Shown here in pieces: positions 34,478-45,833 of a stretch of DNA of 64,000 nucleotides. Where the stretch lies: the NCBI RefSeq assembly GCF_002814095.1, contig NZ_CP021913.1:868001-932000 (forward strand). Reading direction: 5' to 3'. Under the pieces are notes generated by a model. It was not told the origin of the DNA. It worked only from the letters and a program-made list of their open reading frames with translations, and ran no database searches. A program made the position numbers and the translations under genes. The DNA comes from Sagittula sp. P11 (GTDB taxonomy: Bacteria; Pseudomonadota; Alphaproteobacteria; Rhodobacterales; Rhodobacteraceae). Position 1 is the first letter of the stretch, and each line of letters opens with the position of its first letter.

Positions 34478-34597
34478 GCCACACTCCTCTAAAACGCCGC
34501 GCAAACCGGGCTTTATCCCAGCCATCCCCGGTTTGATAGCCCTAACGGCGCCTCGCTGCAGCGCCGCACTCTTGCGTTGCGCCAGCAAGCGGCGTAG

Positions 34598-35599
<1,002 letters not shown>

Positions 35600-35624
35600 C
35601 AGTTCAGACGCAAGTCGTCATTCG

Positions 35625-35657
35625 ATGCCGGTCCCTGCAGGGGGGCCGGCATTTTCG
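35625..35657 (+). terminator. Rho-independent terminator after mdh
   Basis: ATGCCGG (35625-35631) pairs with CCGGCAT (35646-35652), with further CCC/GGG pairs inside, followed by TTTTC. It begins 26 bp after the stop and separates mdh from the suc operon. Confidence 0.88.
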
Positions 35658-35659
35658 TT

Positions 35660-36571
35660 TCAGGGATCGACGTTTTTCACATGCGCGTAGCCGGCTCCGG
35701 TCCATCGCCAAAGGCCGAACGGCATGTCCACACCGCGCACTTGCTGCATCCACAGGTCCGGCCAGCCTTCCGTCGTGTTCGCGGTGTCCGCCCAGATCAT
35801 CGTGCCGACCTGCTGCGCGATCTGCCAGGCCGCGCCGTCCTCGACGATGGCCAACGTGACGGCAGACCCGGACGGGCCGTAAAGCTCGGTGGACGGGCCG
35901 GTCTCGATGGCAAGGAGCGCGGTGCCCTCACTCACCGGCAAGCGTGTCACGGACAGAATGCCGTCCGGCCCGATGACCTCCAGCTGATCGGCGAGCAGGA
36001 CGGCAGCCCGCGACAGGTCCTCCGAAGACGCCTCGCCACCGAACATCGGCACGAAGCGGTCGGAAGGCTGACCCGGCACGGGACGATCCTCCTCCGCCTT
36101 GTCTTGGCCGCTGTCCCGACAGAGGCTCTCCGCCTGTGCCAGCGCCCTCGACGAGCCTTTGAGCGGCAGCGGGAAGGACGCGATCCGTCCCCTGTCCAAC
36201 CCGACGGTCGCCAGGACCCCGCGGCCGAGCGCCTCAACCAATACATCGTCACGGCTCGCAACAAACCCCGTCGAAGCGACCCCTCCGGAGATCGCCATGT
36301 CCAGGCTGTAGGTGCCACCGCCAATCGCAAGCGAAACGCCAAGGTCCCCGTCGTCCGGCATTTCGGGTAGGGTCATCGCCCATCCGAGGCCGTCCTCGTC
36401 GCACCTCAGGACCAGACAGGCCTGAGCACCGCCGATGGTCGTGCAGCCCTGCGCGCCCTGCCCCATGCCGTCCCGTTCGCCAAGCACGCTCCAGTCTGCG
36501 AGCGCCTCCGACGCGGGCAAGATGCCCAGGCCGATGGCAGCCACAACCGCATGACAAAACGACGAAGCCAT
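35660..36571 (-). CDS. Exported protein of unknown function
   Basis: 303 residues with a signal peptide (hydrophobic stretch ending in SEALA). The N-terminal half contains two Cys pairs and a repeat-like beta pattern. The C-terminal 40 residues (EGWPDLWMQQVRG and GLWRWTGAGYAHV) resemble the end domain seen in many periplasmic hypothetical proteins of this group. It lies on the opposite strand between mdh and sucC. ATG 36571 is preferred over the GTG at 36583, because GGGAG lies upstream of it. Confidence 0.72.
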   Translation of the reverse strand: MASSFCHAVVAAIGLGILPASEALADWSVLGERDGMGQGAQGCTTIGGAQACLVLRCDEDGLGWAMTLPEMPDDGDLGVSLAIGGGTYSLDMAISGGVASTGFVASRDDVLVEALGRGVLATVGLDRGRIASFPLPLKGSSRALAQAESLCRDSGQDKAEEDRPVPGQPSDRFVPMFGGEASSEDLSRAAVLLADQLEVIGPDGILSVTRLPVSEGTALLAIETGPSTELYGPSGSAVTLAIVEDGAAWQIAQQVGTMIWADTANTTEGWPDLWMQQVRGVDMPFGLWRWTGAGYAHVKNVDP

Positions 36572-36673
36572 AGCTCTGCCCACTCCCGATAAATCGCAGG
36601 CAGCCTAGGCTGCCCATGCCATCGGGACAAGATAGCGCTTGATTCCTTGACAAACGCTAACACCGCAGATGCT

Positions 36674-36704
36674 TGTGATCACACTTTTCGGGGCTGTGAT
36701 CACA
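36674..36704 (+). promoter_or_regulatory. Paired TGTGATCACA operator upstream of sucC
   Basis: Two perfect 10-bp palindromes TGTGATCACA (36674-36683 and 36695-36704), centres 21 bp apart, 114-144 bp upstream of sucC. The spacing is identical to the pair before sdhC. The 246-bp gap contains no supported gene. Confidence 0.75.
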
Positions 36705-36817
36705 GATGTCGGAAAGTAACGCCTTTTTCACGTACATTGGCATTTTTTGTTTAACCCCACCCGCAATGCGTGCCTATACCCGAAGCAAATCGCAGCAAGC
36801 ACGGGGATCACGGACCC

Positions 36818-38011
36818 ATGAATATCCACGAATATCAGGCCAAGGCACTTCTGCGCAGCTACGGTGCTCCGGTATCGGACGGCCGCATCGTCCTGAGGGC
36901 CGAAGAGGCGAAGACCGCGGCAGGTGCACTGGATGGCCCGCTCTGGGTGGTCAAGGCGCAGATCCACGCCGGCGGCCGCGGCAAGGGCTCCTTCAAGGAG
37001 GCCGACGCGGGCGAAAAGGGCGGTGTGCGCCTCGCCAAGAGCGTGGAAGAAGCGGCGGAAGAAGCCAAGAAGATGCTGGGCAAGACGCTCGTCACCCACC
37101 AGACCGGCCCCGCCGGCAAGCAGGTGAACCGCATCTACATCGAGGACGGCTCCGACATCGAGCGCGAACTCTACCTCGCCCTGCTCGTGGATCGCCAGAC
37201 CTCGCGTATCTCCTTCGTCTGCTCCACCGAGGGCGGGATGGACATCGAGGAAGTGGCCGCAAGCACCCCGGAAAAGATCCTGTCGTTCTCCGTCGATCCG
37301 GCCACCGGCTACCAGCCGTTCCACGGCCGCCGCATCGCGTTTGCGCTGGGTCTGGACAAGGCCGGTCAGAAGCATTGCGTGAAGCTGATGGGCATCCTCT
37401 ACAAGGCCTTCGTCGAGAAGGACATGGAGATGCTGGAGATCAACCCGCTGATCGTCCTGAAGGACGGCACGCTGAAAGTGCTGGACGCCAAGCTGGGCTT
37501 CGACGGCAACGCCATGTACCGCCAGCCCGAAGTGGCCGAGCTGCGTGACGAGACCGAGGAAGATTCGAAGGAACTCCAGGCCTCCAAGTACGACCTGAAC
37601 TACATCGCCCTCGACGGCGAGATCGGCTGCATGGTGAACGGCGCGGGCCTCGCCATGGCGACCATGGACATCATCAAGCTCTACGGTGCGGAGCCTGCCA
37701 ACTTCCTCGACGTGGGCGGCGGCGCGACCAAGGAGAAGGTGACCGAGGCGTTCAAGATCATCACCTCCGATCCGAACGTGAAGGGCATCCTCGTCAACAT
37801 CTTCGGCGGCATCATGCGCTGCGACATCATCGCCGAGGGCGTCATCGCCGCGGTGAAGGAAGTCGGCCTGCAGGTCCCGCTGGTCGTCCGTCTCGAAGGC
37901 ACGAACGTAGAGAAGGGCAAGGAGATCATCGCGACCTCCGGCCTGAACGTGATCGCCGCCGACGACCTGAAGGACGGCGCCGAGAAAATCGTGAAGGCCG
38001 TCAAGGGCTGA
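36818..38011 (+). CDS. sucC: Succinate-CoA ligase, ADP-forming, beta subunit
   Basis: With SucD it converts succinyl-CoA to succinate with ATP formation. The 397-residue protein has the ATP-grasp domain starting at [16 protein letters not shown], the [11 protein letters not shown] loop, E-I-N-P-L metal site near residue 207, and [10 protein letters not shown] in the C-terminal CoA-ligase domain. The ATG at 36818 is preceded by GGGGATC. It starts the operon sucC-x-sucD-x-x-sucA-sucB-six genes-lpd. Confidence 0.98.
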   Translation: MNIHEYQAKALLRSYGAPVSDGRIVLRAEEAKTAAGALDGPLWVVKAQIHAGGRGKGSFKEADAGEKGGVRLAKSVEEAAEEAKKMLGKTLVTHQTGPAGKQVNRIYIEDGSDIERELYLALLVDRQTSRISFVCSTEGGMDIEEVAASTPEKILSFSVDPATGYQPFHGRRIAFALGLDKAGQKHCVKLMGILYKAFVEKDMEMLEINPLIVLKDGTLKVLDAKLGFDGNAMYRQPEVAELRDETEEDSKELQASKYDLNYIALDGEIGCMVNGAGLAMATMDIIKLYGAEPANFLDVGGGATKEKVTEAFKIITSDPNVKGILVNIFGGIMRCDIIAEGVIAAVKEVGLQVPLVVRLEGTNVEKGKEIIATSGLNVIAADDLKDGAEKIVKAVKG

Positions 38012-38018
38012 CCTGACC

Positions 38019-38046
38019 GCCGGCGCCCCGTCCAGGGGACGCCGGC
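38019..38046 (+). other. Intercistronic hairpin after sucC
   Basis: GCCGGCGCCCC (38019-38029) pairs with GGGGACGCCGGC (38035-38046), one bulged base, starting 8 bp after the sucC stop. No T run. It may slow transcription or protect the sucC mRNA end. Confidence 0.6.
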
Positions 38047-38202
38047 CCTCTCCCCTCCTTGAACCGGGACGATACATGACCCTCCCCTTCCACATGTCCG
38101 CTGCAAGACGCCGCGACCGTTGCGGCGGTCCCGGTGCCGTTGCTTCCGCCGCGGAACTCGGAACGGGCTTGGCGGGTTGTCCCTTCAATGGAGGGAACTC
38201 GG

Positions 38203-38565
38203 ATGAACAAGATCTTACGTCATGGCGACCTGCCCGGTCGCGCGGCGCTGAAGCGCATCACCACGCCTGCCGCGAAGAACACGGACCGCTGGACCCCGCT
38301 GCTGTTCGGCGGGGCTCTGATTGGGCTCGGGGCCGTGCTGCTGAAGGTCAAGCCGCGCATCGGCCATGTGCCCAACCCGACGCCGTTCAGGGACGGGAAG
38401 ACTGCCAAGCGCCGGCATATCAACGCGCGCAAGGCACGCGACACGGTGAAGGCCTTCGCGCCCACCAATGTCACCGACCAGATCGGCCGTTCGCTGGTGC
38501 TGGGCGGGGCCGCGCTGCTTCTGACACGTCTGCTGGACGAAGCCTCCGGTCGCGAGCGGCGGTAG
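38203..38565 (+). CDS. Small membrane-associated protein between sucC and sucD
   Basis: 120 residues, very basic, with one likely transmembrane segment ([15 protein letters not shown]) and a second hydrophobic segment near the C-terminus ([15 protein letters not shown]). No domain is recognised. GGAGGG precedes the ATG at 38203. It is flanked on both sides by hairpins, and its role in the suc operon is unknown. Confidence 0.65.
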   Translation: MNKILRHGDLPGRAALKRITTPAAKNTDRWTPLLFGGALIGLGAVLLKVKPRIGHVPNPTPFRDGKTAKRRHINARKARDTVKAFAPTNVTDQIGRSLVLGGAALLLTRLLDEASGRERR

Positions 38566-38611
38566 ACTTCCGCGCGCCCGGGGCACCGGCCAGCGCAATC
38601 ATCATCCCGAG

Positions 38612-38649
38612 ACGGGACCCGCGGGCATCGGCCTGCGCGGTCCCGTTTG
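38612..38649 (+). terminator. Hairpin before sucD
   Basis: ACGGGACCCGCG (38612-38623) pairs with CGCGGTCCCGT (38636-38646), one bulge, then TTTG. Partial termination or mRNA processing between the small gene and sucD is likely, since the operon continues. Confidence 0.6.
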
Positions 38650-38722
38650 CATGTCCGGTCCGTGGCAAGGCTGCCCGGCCCCCCCAAACCCCGTAATTCA
38701 CTCCACGAAGAAAGCGTACATC

Positions 38723-39610
38723 ATGGCCGTTCTCATCGACGAAAACACCAAAGTCATCTGCCAGGGCTTCACCGGCTCGCAGGGCACCTTCCACTCGGAA
38801 CAAGCCATCGCCTACGGCACGAAGATGGTCGGCGGCGTGACGCCCGGCAAAGGCGGTCAGACCCACCTCGACCTGCCGGTCTTCGACAGCGTGCACGAAG
38901 CGAAGGCAAAGACCGAGGCGAACGCATCGGTGATCTACGTGCCGCCGCCGTTCGCCGCGGACTCGATCCTTGAAGCGATCGACGCGGAGATGGAACTGAT
39001 CGTCTGCATCACCGAGGGCATCCCGGTGCTGGACATGATGAAGGTCAAGCGCGCACTGGAGAACTCCAAGTCGAAGCTGATCGGCCCGAACTGCCCGGGC
39101 GTCATCACCCCCGACGCCTGCAAGATCGGCATCATGCCGGGCCATATCCACAAGCGCGGCAAGGTGGGCGTCGTGTCCCGCTCGGGCACGCTGACCTACG
39201 AGGCCGTGAAGCAGACCACCGACGTGGGCCTCGGCCAGTCGACCTGCGTCGGCATCGGCGGCGACCCGATCAAGGGCACGGAGCACATCGACGTGCTGGA
39301 GTGGTTCCTGGCGGACGACGAGACCGAGGCGATCATCATGATCGGTGAGATCGGCGGCTCTGCCGAAGAGGACGCGGCCGCGTTCCTCGCCTCCGAAAAG
39401 AAGAAGGGCCGCTGGAAGCCGACCGCCGGTTTCATCGCGGGCCGCACCGCTCCTCCGGGACGCCGCATGGGTCACGCCGGCGCTATCGTCGCCGGCGGCA
39501 AGGGCGGTGCCGACGACAAGATCGAAGCGATGAAGTCCGCGGGCATCATCGTCGCAGACAGCCCCGCCACTCTGGGCGAGGCCGTGCTCGAGGCGATCAA
39601 GAACGGCTGA
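38723..39610 (+). CDS. sucD: Succinate-CoA ligase, ADP-forming, alpha subunit
   Basis: 295 residues. The CoA-binding domain starts with [22 protein letters not shown], the catalytic loop has G-P-N-C-P-G-V-I, and the phosphohistidine loop is G-H-A-G-A at about 250 ([11 protein letters not shown]). It partners with SucC, 711 bp upstream, so the usual close sucC-sucD coupling is replaced by an inserted gene and two hairpins. The ATG at 38723 is preceded by a weak GAAGAAAG. Confidence 0.97.
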   Translation: MAVLIDENTKVICQGFTGSQGTFHSEQAIAYGTKMVGGVTPGKGGQTHLDLPVFDSVHEAKAKTEANASVIYVPPPFAADSILEAIDAEMELIVCITEGIPVLDMMKVKRALENSKSKLIGPNCPGVITPDACKIGIMPGHIHKRGKVGVVSRSGTLTYEAVKQTTDVGLGQSTCVGIGGDPIKGTEHIDVLEWFLADDETEAIIMIGEIGGSAEEDAAAFLASEKKKGRWKPTAGFIAGRTAPPGRRMGHAGAIVAGGKGGADDKIEAMKSAGIIVADSPATLGEAVLEAIKNG

Positions 39611-39966
39611 GCGGATCGGGTGCCCCGGCAGGGACACCCGGCCAACGCCGTTCGGGGAGGATGAATGCGACCGTTTCCGCGCTCTTCACTTCCCGACCGT
39701 AAGACTGGCCGCGGGCGACGCCACAGATCGCCCGGGCTGCACCTCAAGAACGAGCCCCGAGGAAAGGCGGGAGCGATGGATCGAATGGCACATCAAGGAG
39801 CATGTTCCGGACGGACCGCACCGACAGCGTGCGGCCTTTGCGCATTCATGACATCGCCCCTCGCCCCGCTGCCGGGGCAGCCGGTTCCGCTTGTCCGCGC
39901 GCGCCGTCAACTGGCCGCCTCGCAGGACATCCTGTCATCAACCCATAGCCTTCGGGGAGCCGCGCG
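39611..39966 (+). other. Intergenic region between sucD and the next gene
   Basis: 356 bp. It starts with a weak hairpin CGGGTG/CACCCG (39617-39622 and 39635-39640), contains a short hairpin GCCCCG/CGGGGC (39863-39868 and 39873-39878) and one open frame described separately. No promoter is clear. Confidence 0.5.
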
Positions 39967-39970
39967 ATGA
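39665..39970 (+). CDS. Doubtful 101-aa ORF after sucD
   Basis: GGGGAGG lies 4 bases before the ATG and its stop overlaps the next ATG (ATGA), which would be good signals. The product is rich in Arg, Pro and Ala with no predicted secondary-structure pattern or family, as expected of a chance frame in GC-rich DNA. It may only act as a leader coupling translation to the next gene. Confidence 0.25.
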   Translation: MRPFPRSSLPDRKTGRGRRHRSPGLHLKNEPRGKAGAMDRMAHQGACSGRTAPTACGLCAFMTSPLAPLPGQPVPLVRARRQLAASQDILSSTHSLRGAAR

Positions 39971-40431
39971 CCTCGCCCGACAAGCCGAAGAAAAGGACCG
40001 GACTGCGCATCATCGTGACGTTCGTCGGCGTGGTCGGTGCCTTCATGCTCTGGGACGAACTTATGCCACGCGGCCCCGTTTCCGAAGAGATGCAGGCCCG
40101 GCTGCGCTGTGTCGCGAAATCGGTCGCCCTGCATCAGGCGCTGTTTTCCCTCGACGAGGAAGGCACCCCGCCGGAACGCGACTTCCGGGAGGAGTTCGAC
40201 ATGGTGTTCAACGATTTGCAGCGCTTCCAGGGCGGGCTTGTCCGCCGAGACGATCCTGAACGCCACGCCTTCCGCCCGATCATGATCGAGGAGGAAGACG
40301 CGAAGGACGCCGCGCTGGCCGAAGATCCGCAAGGTTACGTGACCGGCAAATGGGCGGAGGTGCAGGCCTGCCATGACGGGCTCTTCGGGGACGACGCCAC
40401 TGCCCGGCAAGGGCGGGAGGTGTTTGCATGA
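39967..40431 (+). CDS. Membrane-anchored protein of unknown function
   Basis: 154 residues: a basic N-terminus, one transmembrane helix (IIVTFVGVVGAFMLW) and an acidic periplasmic domain with two Cys (R-C-V and A-C-H). No family is recognised. Its stop overlaps the start of the next gene (ATGA), so the two are coupled. Both sit between sucD and sucA. Confidence 0.7.
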   Translation: MTSPDKPKKRTGLRIIVTFVGVVGAFMLWDELMPRGPVSEEMQARLRCVAKSVALHQALFSLDEEGTPPERDFREEFDMVFNDLQRFQGGLVRRDDPERHAFRPIMIEEEDAKDAALAEDPQGYVTGKWAEVQACHDGLFGDDATARQGREVFA

Positions 40432-41105
40432 CCCGCAGCTTCCTCTCCAAGGCGGTCCTGACCGCAGCCCTGTGCTGGGGCCCGGTTTCCCTGTCCGCGC
40501 AGGAAGATGACACCGCCGCGACACTGATCCAGTTCCAGAACGCGACCTGCGCTTCGCCGGTCGCCACGCCCCTGTCGCAGGTCGATTTCGGCGGCGACTG
40601 GCGGGAGGCACAGGATGAAGAGGCCGAGGCCCTCGTGGAGCTTCTGGCGGACTTTGCGACCCGGATCGACTTCCTCACCAACCAGCACGGCGATGCCGAT
40701 CCCAAGGCCGTTCTGGCCGGTCACCGGCTGCGCTGGCAGCACGCCATCCTCGCCACCGATCCCGCGGCGCCGCAGGCCCGGATCATGCGGCACACCACCG
40801 TCGGCGCGCTCACCTCGGCGCTGTATGCCGAGCAGGCGGAGGGCGAGGCGATGCTGTCGTGCACGCTTGTCCTGCAGGGGCCGACCGAGGACCTGATCGA
40901 CGGGCTTGCGCTGCGCTTCGAGGTGATGCCGGTCTACGAGAACGCCGTGACGCGCCACTGGCAGGCAACGGACACGGTGACCGCTCCGGACGGCGAGTCC
41001 CGCGACGCCCTGCGCAGCCTGACCCTGCGGCTCTCGCCCGCCGACCAGTCGGTCACGCACGCCGTGCTGACCTACCGGACGACCCTTACCAAGGGAGGGG
41101 AATGA
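40428..41105 (+). CDS. Exported protein of unknown function
   Basis: 225 residues with a signal peptide (AVLTAALCWGPVSLSAQ). The mature protein has two Cys (T-C-A and S-C-T) far apart and a mixed alpha/beta pattern. Coupled to the preceding membrane protein, it may be its periplasmic partner. Followed by sucA after 106 bp. Confidence 0.7.
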   Translation: MTRSFLSKAVLTAALCWGPVSLSAQEDDTAATLIQFQNATCASPVATPLSQVDFGGDWREAQDEEAEALVELLADFATRIDFLTNQHGDADPKAVLAGHRLRWQHAILATDPAAPQARIMRHTTVGALTSALYAEQAEGEAMLSCTLVLQGPTEDLIDGLALRFEVMPVYENAVTRHWQATDTVTAPDGESRDALRSLTLRLSPADQSVTHAVLTYRTTLTKGGE

Positions 41106-41169
41106 CGATGCGACAACCCTCTCTTTCAGTCACAATCCCGTCGGGGGCCTTGCCACCCTCGCTGAAACC

Positions 41170-41194
41170 CGGTCCCAACGAATACGGTCCCAAC
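41170..41194 (+). repeat. Short direct repeat before sucA
   Basis: CGGTCCCAAC occurs twice, at 41170-41179 and 41185-41194 (period 15 bp), just upstream of the sucA ribosome site. Function unknown. Confidence 0.45.
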
Positions 41195-41211
41195 CCACAA
41201 GAGGTGCCCCA

Positions 41212-44178
41212 ATGACCGACCAAAGCCCGAACGATCTTTTCCACGCTTCCAGCTTCATGCAGGGGCACAACGCGGAATATCTGGAGCAGATGTACGCCCG
41301 CTACGCCGCCGATCCGAGCGCGGTGGACGATGCCTGGGCGGCGTTCTTCAAACAGTTGGGTGACGACGAAACCTCGGTCCGGCGCGAAGCGGAAGGACCG
41401 TCCTGGGCGCGCGCCGACTGGCCGCCCGCCCCGGCGGACGACCTGACGGCGGCGCTGACCGGCGAATGGCCGATGCCCGCCGCTCCGGCAGAGGCGAAGG
41501 GCGCCGCAAAGAAGATCGCCGCGAAGGCAGATGAACAGGGCGTCTCCGTCTCCAACGAGGCGATCCAGCGCGCCGTTCTGGACTCGATCCGCGCGCTCAT
41601 GCTGATCCGCGCCTACCGCATCCGCGGCCACCTGGCAGCCGACCTCGACCCGCTGGGCCTGCGCGACACCTCGAACCACCCGGAGCTCGATCCGAAGTCC
41701 TACGGCTTTACCGAAAGCGACATGGACCGCCCGATCTTCATCGACAACGTGCTGGGGCTGCAGATCGCCTCCCTGCGCGAAATCGTGTCGATCGTGAAGC
41801 GCACCTACTGCGGCACCTTCGCGCTGCAGTACATGCACATTTCCGACCCGGAGCAGTCTTCCTGGCTGAAGGAGCGGATCGAGGGTTACGGCAAGGAAAT
41901 CCACTTCACCCGTGAAGGCCGCAAGGCGATCCTGAACAAGATGGTGGAGGCCGAGGGCTTCGAAAAGTTCCTGCACGTCAAGTACATGGGCACGAAGCGG
42001 TTCGGCCTCGACGGTGGTGAATCCCTGATCCCCGCGATGGAACAGATCATCAAGCGCGGCGGCAACCTCGGGCTGAAGGAAATCGTCATCGGCATGCCGC
42101 ACCGCGGCCGTCTGTCGGTACTCGCGAACGTGATGAACAAGCCTTACAAGGCGATCTTCAACGAGTTCCAGGGCGGCAGCTTCAAGCCGGAGGACGTGGA
42201 CGGTTCGGGCGACGTGAAATACCACCTCGGCGCCTCCTCCGACCGGGAGTTCGACGGCAACACCGTGCACCTGTCGCTGACCGCCAACCCTTCTCACCTC
42301 GAGGCGGTGAACCCGGTGGTTCTGGGCAAGGTCCGCGCCAAGCAGGACCAGTTCGGCGACGTGAACCGCACGCAGGTCATGCCGATCCTTCTGCACGGCG
42401 ACGCGGCCTTTGCCGGCCAGGGCGTCGTTGCCGAATGTTTCGCGCTCTCGGGTCTGCGCGGCCACCGCACCGGCGGCACGATGCACATCATCGTCAACAA
42501 CCAGATCGGCTTTACCACGGCACCGCACTTCTCGCGTTCGTCGCCGTACCCCACGGACAACGCGCTGGTGGTCGAGGCACCGATCTTCCACGTCAACGGC
42601 GATGACCCGGAGGCCGTGGTCCACGCCGCCAAGGTCGCGACCGAGTTCCGCCAGAAGTTCGGCAAGGACGTGGTCATCGACATGTTCTGCTACCGCCGGT
42701 TCGGTCACAACGAGGGCGACGAGCCCATGTTCACCAACCCGGTGATGTACAACAAGATCAAGAAGCAGAAGACCACACTGACGCTCTACACCGAGCGGCT
42801 GGTCAAGGACGGCCTGATCCCCGAGGGCGAGATCGAGGACATGAAGGCCGCCTTCCAGGCCAAGCTGAACGAGGAGTTCGAGGCCGGCAAGGTCTACAAG
42901 CCGAACAAGGCCGACTGGCTGGACGGCCGATGGTCCCACCTCGACAAGCAGAAAGAGGGCAAGTACCAACGCGGCAAGACGGCAATCAAGCAGGAGACCT
43001 TCAAGGAGATCGGCTCTGCGCTGACCACCGTTGCGGACGGCTTCCCGATCCACAAGACCGTGGGCCGACTGATCGAGGCACGGGCGCAGATGTTCGAGAC
43101 CGGCAAGGGTTTCGACTGGGCGACGGCTGAGGCACTGGCCTTCGGCTCGCTCCAGCTTGAAGGGTATCCGGTGCGCCTCTCTGGTCAGGACTCCACCCGC
43201 GGAACGTTCAGCCAGCGCCATTCCGCCTTCGTCAACCAGGAGAACGAAGAACGGTACTACCCGCTGAACAACATCCGCGAAGGACAGGCCCGGTTCGAGG
43301 TGATCGACTCCGCGCTGTCCGAATACGCGGTGCTGGGCTTCGAATACGGCTACTCGATGGCCGAACCGAACGCCCTGACGCTGTGGGAAGCGCAGTTCGG
43401 CGACTTCGCCAACGGCGCGCAGATCATGTTCGACCAGTTCATCTCGAGCGGTGAATCGAAGTGGCTGCGGATGTCGGGTCTCGTCTGCCTGATGCCGCAC
43501 GGCTTCGAAGGCCAGGGGCCGGAGCACTCCTCCGCCCGTCTGGAACGCTTCCTGCAGCTCTGCGGCCAGGACAACTGGATCGTGGCCAACTGCTCGACGC
43601 CAGCGAACTATTTCCACATCCTGCGCCGCCAGTTGCATCGGTCGTACCGCAAGCCGCTGATGCTGATGACGCCGAAGTCGCTTCTGCGCCACAGGCTCTG
43701 CGTCTCGGAGATGGAGATGTTCACCACCGGCTCGTCCTTCCACCGCGTCCTCTGGGACGATGCGGAAACCGGGCATTCTGAAACCAAGCTGGTTTCGGAC
43801 GACAAGATCAAGCGCGTCGTCATGTGTTCGGGCAAGGTCTACTATGACCTGCTGGAAGAACGCGACGCGCGCGGTCTGGACGACGTCTACCTGCTGCGGG
43901 TCGAACAGTTCTATCCGTTCCCGGCGATCAGCCTCGTCAAGGAGCTGGAACGCTTCAAGCAGGCAGAGATGATCTGGTGCCAGGAAGAGCCCAAGAACCA
44001 GGGCGCCTGGTCCTTCATCGAGCCGAACATCGAATGGGTCCTCGGCCGCATCAAGGCAGAGCATCCGCGCCCGCGCTACGTGGGCCGCGCCACCTCGGCC
44101 TCGCCCGCAACGGGCCTGGCCTCCACCCACAAGGCACAGCAAGCCGCGCTTGTCGACGAAGCGCTGACGATCGAATGA
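41212..44178 (+). CDS. sucA: 2-oxoglutarate dehydrogenase E1 component
   Basis: Thiamin-diphosphate enzyme that decarboxylates 2-oxoglutarate and passes the succinyl group to SucB lipoate. At 988 residues it is slightly longer than E. coli SucA. It has the N-terminal E2-binding helix ([16 protein letters not shown]), H-R-G-R-L in the substrate site, the ThDP motif from GDAAFAGQG to VNNQIGFTT, and the C-terminal pyrimidine domain with SQRHSAF and [24 protein letters not shown] precedes the ATG. sucB follows after 46 bp. Confidence 0.98.
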   Translation: MTDQSPNDLFHASSFMQGHNAEYLEQMYARYAADPSAVDDAWAAFFKQLGDDETSVRREAEGPSWARADWPPAPADDLTAALTGEWPMPAAPAEAKGAAKKIAAKADEQGVSVSNEAIQRAVLDSIRALMLIRAYRIRGHLAADLDPLGLRDTSNHPELDPKSYGFTESDMDRPIFIDNVLGLQIASLREIVSIVKRTYCGTFALQYMHISDPEQSSWLKERIEGYGKEIHFTREGRKAILNKMVEAEGFEKFLHVKYMGTKRFGLDGGESLIPAMEQIIKRGGNLGLKEIVIGMPHRGRLSVLANVMNKPYKAIFNEFQGGSFKPEDVDGSGDVKYHLGASSDREFDGNTVHLSLTANPSHLEAVNPVVLGKVRAKQDQFGDVNRTQVMPILLHGDAAFAGQGVVAECFALSGLRGHRTGGTMHIIVNNQIGFTTAPHFSRSSPYPTDNALVVEAPIFHVNGDDPEAVVHAAKVATEFRQKFGKDVVIDMFCYRRFGHNEGDEPMFTNPVMYNKIKKQKTTLTLYTERLVKDGLIPEGEIEDMKAAFQAKLNEEFEAGKVYKPNKADWLDGRWSHLDKQKEGKYQRGKTAIKQETFKEIGSALTTVADGFPIHKTVGRLIEARAQMFETGKGFDWATAEALAFGSLQLEGYPVRLSGQDSTRGTFSQRHSAFVNQENEERYYPLNNIREGQARFEVIDSALSEYAVLGFEYGYSMAEPNALTLWEAQFGDFANGAQIMFDQFISSGESKWLRMSGLVCLMPHGFEGQGPEHSSARLERFLQLCGQDNWIVANCSTPANYFHILRRQLHRSYRKPLMLMTPKSLLRHRLCVSEMEMFTTGSSFHRVLWDDAETGHSETKLVSDDKIKRVVMCSGKVYYDLLEERDARGLDDVYLLRVEQFYPFPAISLVKELERFKQAEMIWCQEEPKNQGAWSFIEPNIEWVLGRIKAEHPRPRYVGRATSASPATGLASTHKAQQAALVDEALTIE

Positions 44179-44224
44179 ACCCACGGCCGCGAGGCGCAAG
44201 GGTATTGAAAAAGGAAGTGAAGAC

Positions 44225-45757
44225 ATGACCGAAGTACGCGTCCCCACCCTTGGGGAATCGGTGACCGAGGCCACCGTGGCCACCTGGTTCAAGAAGCCGG
44301 GCGACAGCGTTGCCGTGGACGAGATGCTGTGCGAGCTGGAAACCGACAAGGTGACGGTGGAGGTGCCATCGCCCGCCGCCGGCACCCTCTCGGACATCGT
44401 GGCGAAGGAAGGCGACACCGTTGGCGTCGACGCGCTGCTTGCCAACATCGCGGAGTCCGGCAACGCCGGCCCCGAGGAGACCAAGCCGCGCGCGAAAGAG
44501 GCGGAGACCAGCAGCGGCAGCGCCTCCGGCGGCGGCGACAGCGTGGACGTGATGGTGCCGACGCTCGGCGAATCCGTGACCGAGGCGACCGTCTCCACCT
44601 GGTTCAAGAAGGTTGGCGACAGTGTCACGCAGGACGAGATGCTGTGCGAACTGGAAACCGACAAGGTGTCAGTCGAAGTACCCGCACCGGCCTCCGGCAC
44701 GCTGACGGAAATCGTCGCCCAGGAAGGCGACACGGTCGAAGCCAACGCCAAGCTGGCGGTGATCGCTTCCGGCGAGGGTGTCTCCGCCGCGCCGAAGGCA
44801 GAGGCCGAGCCGAAGGACACGCAATACTCCACCCCGCCCGCCGGCAACGGCGGTCCGGGCAAGGACATCAAGGATGGCCCGGCAGCCGAAAAGGCCATGG
44901 CCGAGGCGAACGTCTCCCGCGATCAGGTGAAGGGCACCGGCAAGGACGGCCGCGCGACGAAGGCCGATGTGGCCGCCGCCGTGGCCGCTGCGAACGCCTC
45001 CCCGGCAGCCTCCACTCCGGCCTCTGCGCCGCGCGCCCCTGTCGCGGCCGAGGACGAGGCGCGCGAGGAGCGGGTGAAGATGACCCGCCTGCGTCAGACC
45101 ATCGCCCGCCGCCTGAAGGACGCGCAGAACACCGCCGCGATCCTGACCACCTACAACGAGGTGGACATGACCGAGGTCATGGCGCTGCGGTCGGAGTACA
45201 AGGACCTGTTCGAGAAGAAGCACGGCGTCCGTCTGGGCTTCATGTCCTTCTTCACGAAGGCCTGCTGCCACGCGCTGAAGGAGGTTCCCGAGGTCAACGC
45301 CGAGATCGACGGCACCGACATCGTCTACAAGAACTTCGTGCACATGGGCATCGCGGCGGGCACGCCGCAGGGTCTGGTGGTTCCGGTCATCCGCGATGCC
45401 GACAGCATGTCGTTCGCGGAAATCGAGAAGGCGATCAACGAGAAGGGCAAGCGCGCCCGCGACGGCAAGCTGTCCATGGCAGAGATGCAGGGCGGCACGT
45501 TCACCATCTCGAACGGCGGCGTCTACGGCTCGCTCATGTCCTCGCCGATCCTGAACCCCCCGCAGTCCGGCATCCTCGGCATGCACAAGATCCAGGACCG
45601 CCCGATGGTCATCAACGGCGAGATCAAGATCCGCCCGATGATGTACCTTGCCCTGTCCTACGATCACCGCATCGTCGACGGCAAAGGCGCGGTGACCTTC
45701 CTCGTCCGCGTGAAAGAAGCGCTGGAAGACCCGCGCCGTCTGCTGATGGACCTGTGA
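44225..45757 (+). CDS. sucB: 2-oxoglutarate dehydrogenase E2 component with two lipoyl domains
   Basis: Dihydrolipoyl succinyltransferase, 510 residues (about 100 more than E. coli SucB). The difference is a duplicated lipoyl domain: residues 2-77 with lipoyl Lys42 and 107-182 with Lys147, both inside CELETDKV. A flexible Ala/Pro linker, a peripheral E3/E1-binding domain (about 220-255) and the catalytic domain with SYDHRIVDG follow. AAGGAAG precedes the ATG. Confidence 0.97.
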   Translation: MTEVRVPTLGESVTEATVATWFKKPGDSVAVDEMLCELETDKVTVEVPSPAAGTLSDIVAKEGDTVGVDALLANIAESGNAGPEETKPRAKEAETSSGSASGGGDSVDVMVPTLGESVTEATVSTWFKKVGDSVTQDEMLCELETDKVSVEVPAPASGTLTEIVAQEGDTVEANAKLAVIASGEGVSAAPKAEAEPKDTQYSTPPAGNGGPGKDIKDGPAAEKAMAEANVSRDQVKGTGKDGRATKADVAAAVAAANASPAASTPASAPRAPVAAEDEAREERVKMTRLRQTIARRLKDAQNTAAILTTYNEVDMTEVMALRSEYKDLFEKKHGVRLGFMSFFTKACCHALKEVPEVNAEIDGTDIVYKNFVHMGIAAGTPQGLVVPVIRDADSMSFAEIEKAINEKGKRARDGKLSMAEMQGGTFTISNGGVYGSLMSSPILNPPQSGILGMHKIQDRPMVINGEIKIRPMMYLALSYDHRIVDGKGAVTFLVRVKEALEDPRRLLMDL

Positions 45758-45758
45758 T

Positions 45759-45807
45759 GGTGGGTTGAAAACCCACCCTGCGGCGGGCGCACACGGGTGC
45801 GCCTGCC
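45759..45807 (+). other. Tandem hairpins after sucB
   Basis: Hairpin 1 is GGTGGGTT (45759-45766) with AACCCACC (45770-45777). Hairpin 2 is GGCGCAC (45786-45792) with GTGCGCC (45797-45803), extendable to 45807. There is no T run. They lie between sucB and the six extra genes and may limit expression of the distal part. Confidence 0.65.
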
Positions 45808-45833
45808 AACACTGAACGGTGCGAGACGGGTCC

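Noticed and set aside
36728-38188. 486-aa minus-strand frame opposite sucC
   Set aside because: Shadow of sucC with low-complexity composition.
41086-44898. 1270-aa open frame on the minus strand across sucA and sucB
   Set aside because: It is exactly antisense to two well-conserved genes, has no ribosome site or known domain, and long antisense frames are expected in GC-rich coding DNA.
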